From Thiosulfativibrio sp964601165 (GTDB taxonomy: Bacteria > Pseudomonadota > Gammaproteobacteria > Thiomicrospirales > Thiomicrospiraceae), in the NCBI GenBank assembly GCA_964601165.1, contig CAZRMK010000066.1, forward strand, positions 1 to 11,191: a stretch of DNA of 11,191 nt, in the 5' to 3' direction. Every line of letters begins with the position of its first letter. The stretch's first letter is position 1. This document shows positions 5,092-11,191 of the stretch, piece by piece. Both the position numbers and the translations under genes were made by a program. The notes under the pieces were generated by a model, which worked only from the letters and a program-made list of their open reading frames with translations, searched no databases and was not told the origin of the DNA.

Positions 5092-7605
5092 ATGCCATTT
5101 AAACCATCTAAATCTGTTCAAAAGTCTAAAGGCACCTTTTCTGATGACAAGGGAAGCTCTGTTAATAAAATAAAACTTAATTTTACAGGTTTTAGTTGGA
5201 TACTTAAAGACGTCTTAGTTTTGAGTTGTATTGGGCTATCTTTTTTTCTATTTATTATCTTGTTTAGTTATCATCCCGAAGATCCTGGTTTTGAGGCGGC
5301 TGCAACAGGGTTAGAAGTTTTAAATTATGGTGGTCTAACGGGTGCTTGGCTGTCGTCTTTTATTTTATATTTTTTTGGTATTTTTGGCTTTTTAATTCCA
5401 TTTGGGGTTTTTATGGCGGGGTGGGTGACTTTAAAAATACGAGTTGGCTCTGAATTTGATTATTCCCGTTTTATACTGAGCTTAATAGGTTTGTTTTTGT
5501 TAATCGCGTCTGGAGGAGGGTTAGCAACCTTGTATCTAGAGCCTGACATGGGTTTTATTCAGTTTCCTTACTCTAGCGGTGGAGTTCTTGGATATGAGCT
5601 AAGCAAAGGCTTAGTCAGTTCCATAGATTTGTTAGGTGCTACTCTTGCTTTATTGGTGATATTTGCAGTTTCATTTAGTTTGTTTATTAGTTATTCTTGG
5701 TTAAATATTTTAGACGCAACAGGCGTGCAAACTTTTCGGCTTTATTTGTTTTTAAAGCAACAAATGCAAGTATTGCAAGCTAGTCAGCAGAAAAAGAAAG
5801 CCTATAACAAGGTTTCTCCAGCCAGCTCTAAAGATGTTTATGATAAAAAAATGCTGGGAGAGGATCAGACCACCTCTAAACGCTCTGGAGTTCATAGTTT
5901 ATTAAATGGTAAAAATAAAGTAATAGCTTTATTCGGCGAGAAAAAAGACCAGCCAATTGCAAAAAGAGCTGAGAAAGCCTTTGTAGGTAAAGAGTATGTA
6001 AAAGAGAAAAACTTTTTAAAGAAAAACCCTCAACCAAGCGATGAGGGAATGCAGTTGCCAACTGATGTTAAAGTAGGGCAAAGAGCTACATCTAATTCAA
6101 CCGTGCCTTTTCAAGAGTCTGGAGATTTGCCAAGTGTTGAATTATTAGATCCTATCCCTGAATATACTGAGAGTTTTTCTGAGCAGGCGTTAAAAGATTT
6201 AAGTTTGTTGCTAGAGCAGCGTTTGCAAGAGTTTGGAGTATCAGTTAAGGTTGAGGCGGTTCAGCCAGGCCCTGTGGTAACTCGCTTTGAAATTATGCCT
6301 GCCGCTGGCGTTAAAGTTAGCCAAATTAATAATTTAGCAAAAGATTTAGCTCGTGTTTTGTCTATTAAATCGGTGCGAGTGGTCGATGTTATTCCTGGTA
6401 AAGCAGTGGTGGGCATTGAAATTCCAAATGACGAACGAGAAATGGTTAGCTTTAGGGAAGTGGTTTCGTCGGTCGAATTTCAAACCGCAAAATCAGCTCT
6501 TACTGTTGCACTAGGTAAAGATATTGCTGGTAAAACGGTGGTTGCAGATATTGCCAAAATGCCTCACTTATTGGTAGCGGGAACCACAGGTTCTGGTAAG
6601 TCTGTGGGAATTAACAGCATGATTCTTAGCCTGCTTTATAAGGCAACCCCAGAAGAAGTACGGTTAATTATGATTGATCCTAAAATGTTGGAGCTATCTG
6701 TTTATGAAGATATTCCCCATTTACTGACTCCCGTGGTGACCGATATGAATGATGCCGCTAATGCTTTGCGTTGGTGTGTATTTGAAATGGATAGACGTTA
6801 TCAGCTTATGGCAAAATTAGGGGTACGCAATATTGCTGGTTATAATGCTAAGGTGCAAGGGGCGATTGACAGTGGTAAGCCGATGATAGATCCTTTATAC
6901 CAGCAGGCAGTTAATTTTGGTCATGAACTAGGAGAAAAACCACCAACATTAGAATCTTTACCTTATATTGTAGTGGTGGTAGATGAGTTTGCTGACATGA
7001 TTATGGTGGTAGGAAAAGAAGTCGAGCAATTAATTTCTCGTATTGCCCAAAAAGCTCGGGCAGCTGGGATTCATTTAATCCTCGCTACTCAAAGACCTTC
7101 TGTTAATGTCATTACAGGACTGATTAAGGCAAATATTCCAACACGAATTTCTTTTATGGTTAATACTAAAATTGATTCTCGTACTATTCTAGATCAGGGG
7201 GGCGGTGAACAGCTTTTGGGTATGGGTGATATGCTCTTTATGCCGCCAGGCACAGGCTCTCCAAAAAGGGTGCATGGTGCTTTTATGAGCGATGAAGAAG
7301 TTCATGCGGTTGCCAAATTTGTAAAATCGCAAGGCAAACCTCAATATTTAGAAGCCGTGACTCAAACTGCAAAAGATAACGCTACAGAAGGGGGTGAAGA
7401 TGCAGAAATGGATAAGCTTTATGACGAAGTGGTAGGTTTTGTAATTGAGGGCAGAAGGGTATCGGTTTCATCTGTACAGAGACGCTTTAAAATTGGTTAT
7501 AATCGTGCTGCGCGTATTGTTGAAGCTATGGAAAACTCTGGGGTGGTTTCTACCATGGGAGCCAATGGTAATCGTGAAGTGTTGGCTCCTAAGCCAGCTC
7601 AGTAG
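5092..7605 (+). CDS. ftsK: DNA translocase FtsK
   Basis: A septum-bound, ATP-driven DNA pump that clears chromosomal DNA from the division plane and activates XerCD recombination at dif. The 837 residues include an N-terminal domain with about four membrane spans (near 41-59, 86-110, 126-145 and 181-201). A short, low-complexity linker (about 210-350) is rich in K, S, Q and P. The motor carries alpha and beta domains (about 355-755) with Walker A GTTGSGKS (497-504) and Walker B VVVVDEFAD (627-635). The winged-helix gamma domain (about 770-832, RRFKIGYNRAARIVEAM) reads the polar KOPS sequences. The linker is far shorter than the roughly 600 residues of E. coli FtsK, but this compact form is common. 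I start at ATG 5092 (MPFKPSKS); an upstream in-frame ATG at 5008 overlaps trxB and adds an un-FtsK-like leader. The Shine-Dalgarno is weak. Confidence 0.95.
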   Translation: MPFKPSKSVQKSKGTFSDDKGSSVNKIKLNFTGFSWILKDVLVLSCIGLSFFLFIILFSYHPEDPGFEAAATGLEVLNYGGLTGAWLSSFILYFFGIFGFLIPFGVFMAGWVTLKIRVGSEFDYSRFILSLIGLFLLIASGGGLATLYLEPDMGFIQFPYSSGGVLGYELSKGLVSSIDLLGATLALLVIFAVSFSLFISYSWLNILDATGVQTFRLYLFLKQQMQVLQASQQKKKAYNKVSPASSKDVYDKKMLGEDQTTSKRSGVHSLLNGKNKVIALFGEKKDQPIAKRAEKAFVGKEYVKEKNFLKKNPQPSDEGMQLPTDVKVGQRATSNSTVPFQESGDLPSVELLDPIPEYTESFSEQALKDLSLLLEQRLQEFGVSVKVEAVQPGPVVTRFEIMPAAGVKVSQINNLAKDLARVLSIKSVRVVDVIPGKAVVGIEIPNDEREMVSFREVVSSVEFQTAKSALTVALGKDIAGKTVVADIAKMPHLLVAGTTGSGKSVGINSMILSLLYKATPEEVRLIMIDPKMLELSVYEDIPHLLTPVVTDMNDAANALRWCVFEMDRRYQLMAKLGVRNIAGYNAKVQGAIDSGKPMIDPLYQQAVNFGHELGEKPPTLESLPYIVVVVDEFADMIMVVGKEVEQLISRIAQKARAAGIHLILATQRPSVNVITGLIKANIPTRISFMVNTKIDSRTILDQGGGEQLLGMGDMLFMPPGTGSPKRVHGAFMSDEEVHAVAKFVKSQGKPQYLEAVTQTAKDNATEGGEDAEMDKLYDEVVGFVIEGRRVSVSSVQRRFKIGYNRAARIVEAMENSGVVSTMGANGNREVLAPKPAQ

Positions 7606-7640
7606 GTTTTATATAAGCTCTAAATTTAAAAGGAATTGAA

Positions 7641-8270
7641 ATGAGTTTTTTCTTTAAAGTAAGTTTTATGATAGTTTTTTTTGTTGGGTTTTCTAATGTT
7701 TCTGCTAGCAACCTTTCTTTACAGAAATTTGTAAATCAGTTGCATACTTTTTCGGCAGATTTTGAACAAATTCAGCCAGAGGAAGAGTTTTTTCAGCTAA
7801 ATAAAGCCTATGGTTCTTTTAAGCTCAAGCGTCCTGGGCAGTTATTATGGGTTTATCATAAACCTGAACCACAAGATATTATGGTAGATGGGGTTAATAT
7901 TTGGATATTTGATAGGGATTTAGATCAGGTAACGGTACGTAATCTACAAGATGTTAAGAGAGATTTCCCTTTGAGTTGGTTGTTGTTTGACGAGCCAATA
8001 GAAAATCGTTATAGAATTATCGAAAGAGATCTTGTGCAAGGCATGCAATGGTTTAACTTGCGTCCTAGAGAATCGACTTTTTTTCAAAGTCTAGAAGTTG
8101 GTATGAGAGATGGCAAAATGGTTGAAATTCATATGTATCAAAGTATGGATCATGTCACCAAAGTTCGTTTTAAAAATATTGTAATAAATGAAAAAATAGC
8201 AGAGTCTACTTTTAGATTTCAAGTTCCTGAAGGTATTGATTTGATTGGTCATCCTCAAAGGGTTAACTAA
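7641..8270 (+). CDS. lolA: Outer-membrane lipoprotein carrier protein LolA
   Basis: A periplasmic chaperone that takes lipoproteins released by the LolCDE transporter and carries them across the periplasm to LolB at the outer membrane. The 209 residues begin with a signal peptide (1-22, hydrophobic FFKVSFMIVFFVGFS, cleavage at SASN). The mature part starts LSLQKFVNQLHTFSADFEQ, the usual LolA opening. GSFKLKRPGQLLWVY (58-72) contains R64, which aligns with Arg43 of E. coli LolA, needed for lipoprotein handover, plus the aromatic residues that line the hydrophobic cavity. The remaining beta strands follow, to TFRFQVPEGIDLIG near the end. An AAAGGAAT Shine-Dalgarno precedes the ATG. It lies 35 bases after ftsK with no terminator and two bases before rarA, so the three are probably one operon. 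Confidence 0.93.
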   Translation: MSFFFKVSFMIVFFVGFSNVSASNLSLQKFVNQLHTFSADFEQIQPEEEFFQLNKAYGSFKLKRPGQLLWVYHKPEPQDIMVDGVNIWIFDRDLDQVTVRNLQDVKRDFPLSWLLFDEPIENRYRIIERDLVQGMQWFNLRPRESTFFQSLEVGMRDGKMVEIHMYQSMDHVTKVRFKNIVINEKIAESTFRFQVPEGIDLIGHPQRVN

Positions 8271-8272
8271 AA

Positions 8273-9607
8273 GTGCAGGCTTTGTATCAGCCATTGTCAG
8301 ATAGATTACGTCCACAAACTTTAAAAGACTATGTTGGGCAAAAACACTTGTTAGGAAAAGGGCGAGCCTTGTCAAGACTGTTTGAGACAGGGCGTTTGCA
8401 CTCAATGATTTTTTGGGGTCCTCCAGGTACAGGTAAAACCACTTTAGCAAGGTTAATTGCCTTACAATCAGATTTACAGTTTATTAATTTATCAGCGGTG
8501 CTAGATGGTGTTAAGCAAGTAAGAGGAGCCGTTGAGCAAGCTAAATTGCATGCAGAGCAATTTAAACAAGGCACTCTATTGTTTGTCGACGAGGTACATC
8601 GTTTCAATAAGGCACAGCAAGATGCTTTTTTACCCTTTGTTGAAGATGGAACTTTTATCTTTATTGGGGCAACCACAGAAAATCCCTCTTTTGAACTGAA
8701 TAATGCCCTTCTTTCACGAGCAAGAGTCTATGTATTACGCTCGTTAGAAGAAGATGAGTTATCTGAAGTGCTTGCAAGGGGAGTGGCACTATTGTCAGAA
8801 GAGCTAGCATTTTCTCTGGAAAGTGATGCTGAAAAACTTTTGCTACAAGCTGCAGATGGTGATGCACGGCGTTTATTAAACTTCTTAGAGCAAGCGGTAG
8901 ATTTTGTCGAAACTGACCTAGAACTACCAGACCTAGCAATTTTAAGAGCTAAACATTGCCAAGAAGTCGTGCAAGGAGGCATAAGGCGTTTTGATAAAGG
9001 TGGCGAGGTCTTTTACGATCAAATATCCGCACTGCACAAATCTATACGAGGTTCAGACCCTGATGCGGCTCTATATTGGCTAGTGAGAATGTTAGATGGA
9101 GGGGTTGATGCCCGCTATTTAGCACGGCGTTTAATTCGTATGGCGAGTGAAGAAATTGGCAATGCAGATAATCGCGCCTTAGGCGTGGCAGTTAATGCCG
9201 CAGAGGCTTACGAACGACTTGGCTCGCCAGAAGGAGACCTTGCTTTGGCTCATGCGGCTACTTATTTAGCCGTCGCTCCTAAATCTAATGCTGTCTATAT
9301 GGGCTATAAAGCAGTATTAAAAGATATTCAACAACATGGCAGTTATGAAGTTCCCTTGCATTTAAGAAACGCACCGACAAAGCTTATGCAAAACATGGAT
9401 TATGGCGAAGGCTATCGTTATGCCCATGATGAACCAGAAGCCTATGCCGCGGGCGAAAATTATTTTCCAGAAGAAATGCTTCCAAGAAATTATTATCAGC
9501 CAGTTAATCGAGGTTTAGAGATTAAAATAGCCGAAAAAATGCGTTATTTAAAAAATCTGGATGCTAATAGCACTAACAAGAGACCTCATCATAACCCAGC
9601 AAAATAA
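8273..9607 (+). CDS. rarA: Replication-associated recombination protein A (RarA/MgsA), AAA+ ATPase
   Basis: A clamp-loader-like AAA+ ATPase that acts at stalled replication forks and interacts with single-strand binding protein. The 444 residues compare with 447 in E. coli. MQALYQPLSDRLRPQTLKDY leads into Walker A GPPGTGKT (49-56), Walker B LLFVDEVHRF (102-111), sensor 1 GATTEN (132-137), a likely arginine finger at SRAR (148-151) and sensor 2 GDARR (196-200). The RarA-specific C-terminal tetramerisation region includes VAPKSNAVYMGY (334-345). All ATPase residues are intact. The start is GTG at 8273; AAGGG at 8258-8262, inside the end of lolA, serves as Shine-Dalgarno at normal spacing, implying translational coupling. 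The last ~15 residues (ANSTNKRPHHNPAK) look like a variable tail. The inverted-repeat element starts 34 bases after the stop. Confidence 0.95.
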   Translation: MQALYQPLSDRLRPQTLKDYVGQKHLLGKGRALSRLFETGRLHSMIFWGPPGTGKTTLARLIALQSDLQFINLSAVLDGVKQVRGAVEQAKLHAEQFKQGTLLFVDEVHRFNKAQQDAFLPFVEDGTFIFIGATTENPSFELNNALLSRARVYVLRSLEEDELSEVLARGVALLSEELAFSLESDAEKLLLQAADGDARRLLNFLEQAVDFVETDLELPDLAILRAKHCQEVVQGGIRRFDKGGEVFYDQISALHKSIRGSDPDAALYWLVRMLDGGVDARYLARRLIRMASEEIGNADNRALGVAVNAAEAYERLGSPEGDLALAHAATYLAVAPKSNAVYMGYKAVLKDIQQHGSYEVPLHLRNAPTKLMQNMDYGEGYRYAHDEPEAYAAGENYFPEEMLPRNYYQPVNRGLEIKIAEKMRYLKNLDANSTNKRPHHNPAK

Positions 9608-9641
9608 TTCCAATGAAATAAATCCCAGAATCCCTAAATAC

Positions 9642-9785
9642 GTAACTTCCCAAAACTCGGGGCAACACTCGTTACCATGCTCCAGCGTGGTAACGCATAC
9701 CAACGCTAAAGGTATAAAAAGATCTGCATTCCCACGCAAAGCATGGGAACGATTCGTTTATTGCCCTGAGTTATTGGCAAGTTAC
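9642..9785. repeat. MITE- or REP-like element of nested inverted repeats
   Basis: Outer arms: 9642-9665 (GTAACTT, then AACTCGGGGCAA) match the reverse complement of 9761-9785 (TTGCCCTGAGTT, then AAGTTAC) at about 22 positions with two mismatches and one inserted base. Inside are three hairpins: GTTACCATGC/GCGTGGTAAC (9671-9694, four-base loop, one G-T pair), ATACC/GGTAT (9697-9715), and TTCCCA/TGGGAA (9729-9749, with a C-A mismatch). The first and third hairpins are themselves inverted copies of one another, of the GTTCCCACGC type known as dispersed repeats in several Gammaproteobacteria. CCTAAA occurs on both sides (9633-9638 and 9785-9790) and might be a target duplication. There is no transposase. 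A plus-strand open frame (9561-9800) through it has no protein-like features. Confidence 0.75.
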
Positions 9786-9823
9786 CTAAAGCCTTTTTAA
9801 AATTTTAATAGAGAAATATAATT

Positions 9824-11116
9824 ATGTTAGATACCAAACTGCTTAGAAGCGAATTGGATTTCATTGCCGCTAAATTAAAAACTCGTGGATTCGAGTTGGA
9901 TGTACAGCAAATTCACCAGCTTGAAACACAACGCAAAGAGCTACAAGCTAAAATGCAAACCTTACAAGCAGAGCGTAATAGCCGTTCAAAAAACATAGGT
10001 AAAGCCAAGGCAGCAGGGGAAAATATTGCCCCCTTATTAGCAGAAGTTGCAAATTTAGGATCACAGCTTGACCAAGCTAAAATTACCGCTGAAACTGTTT
10101 TGCTTAAAATAGAAACTCTCTATTACAACATCCCCAATATTCCTCATGAAACCACCCCAATAGGAGAGAGTGAAGAACAAAATATAGAAATCAAAAAATG
10201 GGGTAAGCCAACTGTTTTTGATTTTGAACCTAAAGATCATGTTGACCTAGCAGAACAACGAGGTTGGTTCGACAACCAAGCAGCAGTTAAAATTGCGACA
10301 TCAAGATTTTCAGTGTTAAAAGGGCCCATGGTAAAACTACAGCGCGCCTTAACTCAATTTATGCTCGATACCCACAGCCTAGAACATAACTACGAAGAAG
10401 TTTATGTACCCTACCTTGTTAACCAAGAAAGTTTACAAGGTACAGGGCAACTACCTAAATTTGAAGCAGACCTATACAAAATAAGTAAACATGATGAACA
10501 CGACACCAGCGATCGAGATTTATACCTCATTCCCACCGCAGAAGTACCCATAACTAATTTATTTCGTGACGAAATTATAGACGAGGCAAAACTACCAATA
10601 AAAATGGTTGGGCACACCCCATGCTTTCGTTCTGAAGCAGGAGCTTATGGAAAAGATACTCGAGGATTGATTCGCCAACATCAATTTGAAAAAGTAGAAA
10701 TGGTACAAATAGTCCACCCTGAAAAATCTTTTACCGCTTTAGAAGAGCTAACCAATCATGCTGAAATTATTTTACAAAAACTTGAATTACCATATCGTGT
10801 GATGTCCCTATGTACAGGAGATATTGGTTTTTCAGCATCCAAAACTATCGACTTAGAAGTATGGTTACCAGGACAAAATTCTTATAGAGAAATTTCATCC
10901 TGCTCCAACTTTGAAGCCTTCCAATCACGGCGTTTATTAATTAGATATCGTGCCGAAGGAATTAATAAACCCCAGCTGGTTCATACGGTTAACGGATCAG
11001 GGTTAGCAGTAGGGCGAACTTTAGTGGCAGTGCTAGAAAATTATCAAAACGCAGATGGAACAATCTGTGTTCCAGCCTGTCTTAAACCTTATTTAGGTGG
11101 AATTGCAGAGTTATAA
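9824..11116 (+). CDS. serS: Serine-tRNA ligase
   Basis: A class II aminoacyl-tRNA synthetase that charges tRNA-Ser (and tRNA-Sec where present) with serine in the cytoplasm. The 430 residues equal E. coli SerRS in length. Residues about 30-100 form the long antiparallel coiled-coil arm that grips the tRNA variable arm (LETQRKELQAKMQTLQAERN is its first strand). In the catalytic domain, IPTAEVPITN (236-245) binds serine, motif 2 is CFRSEAG (267-273) with R269 contacting ATP, and motif 3 is GSGLAVGRTLVAVLEN (391-406) with R398. All key residues are present. Only a weak GAGA precedes the ATG. It is separated from rarA by 216 bases holding the inverted-repeat element, so it may have its own promoter; TTGGCA (9774-9779) and TTAAAA (9797-9802) at 17-base spacing are a weak candidate. 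The coding strand is richer in A and C than ftsK. Confidence 0.97.
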   Translation: MLDTKLLRSELDFIAAKLKTRGFELDVQQIHQLETQRKELQAKMQTLQAERNSRSKNIGKAKAAGENIAPLLAEVANLGSQLDQAKITAETVLLKIETLYYNIPNIPHETTPIGESEEQNIEIKKWGKPTVFDFEPKDHVDLAEQRGWFDNQAAVKIATSRFSVLKGPMVKLQRALTQFMLDTHSLEHNYEEVYVPYLVNQESLQGTGQLPKFEADLYKISKHDEHDTSDRDLYLIPTAEVPITNLFRDEIIDEAKLPIKMVGHTPCFRSEAGAYGKDTRGLIRQHQFEKVEMVQIVHPEKSFTALEELTNHAEIILQKLELPYRVMSLCTGDIGFSASKTIDLEVWLPGQNSYREISSCSNFEAFQSRRLLIRYRAEGINKPQLVHTVNGSGLAVGRTLVAVLENYQNADGTICVPACLKPYLGGIAEL

Positions 11117-11191
11117 AATATTTTTTACAAAGCAGGATTTAGGTTATACAAAGATCCCTTTAAATAACCGAAATCAGACTAACTTGGAACT

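Noticed and set aside
8329..8982. Several minus-strand open frames inside rarA
   Set aside because: They lie antisense to a strongly conserved gene and have cysteine/serine-rich, protein-unlike composition.
9561..9800. 79-codon plus-strand open frame after rarA
   Set aside because: It reads through the end of rarA and the inverted-repeat element, with no ribosome binding site or recognisable motif.
11117..11191. Weak GGTTAT/ATAACC inverted repeat after serS (11142-11169)
   Set aside because: Six AT-rich pairs around a 16-base loop with no T-run; not convincing as a serS terminator. Nothing else is seen to the window end.

Overview
The window comes from the chromosome of an AT-rich gammaproteobacterium. 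The stretches I counted by hand are about 38-40% G+C. The block trxB, ftsK, lolA, rarA, serS follows the arrangement known from Escherichia coli and many other Gammaproteobacteria, with trxB divergent from ftsK and the last four genes in one direction; the E. coli lrp gene between trxB and ftsK is absent. The palindrome family seen at 9.6-9.8 kb (GTTCCCACGC-type hairpins) recalls repeats I associate with Methylococcales and Thiotrichales, but that is memory and inference, so the lineage below class is unresolved.

Layout. 1-152: C-terminal end of a gene, possibly the R subunit of a type I restriction enzyme. 153-546: no intact gene. This stretch holds the 3' end of a degraded group II intron on the minus strand (domain V/VI hairpins plus the last ~36 codons of its reverse transcriptase), an orphan coding remnant with a nine-A run, and a strong minus-strand intrinsic terminator. 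547-1479: prmB. 1546-2523: an exported alpha-carbonic anhydrase with an unusual active-site lining. 2589-2894 (minus): a small unrecognised membrane protein. 2951-3265: a stand-alone YqfO/NIF3-like domain protein. 3323-5017 (minus): trxB followed by an exported FKBP prolyl isomerase, probably cotranscribed. 5092-9607: ftsK, lolA and rarA, tightly packed and probably one operon. 9642-9785: a non-coding element of nested inverted repeats. 9824-11116: serS. 11117-11191: nothing convincing.

How the genes fit together. Most are housekeeping genes: ribosomal protein L3 methylation (PrmB), thioredoxin reduction (TrxB), periplasmic folding (FKBP), chromosome segregation at division (FtsK), lipoprotein transport to the outer membrane (LolA), replication-fork maintenance (RarA) and seryl-tRNA charging (SerS). 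LolA, the FKBP and the carbonic anhydrase all carry signal peptides, as expected in a diderm cell.

I see no intact new defence or mobile system. The items most worth a second look are the group II intron remnant next to a possible restriction gene, the carbonic anhydrase lacking the proton-shuttle histidine, and the 144-bp inverted-repeat element before serS. These identifications come from reading motifs; no database search was run.
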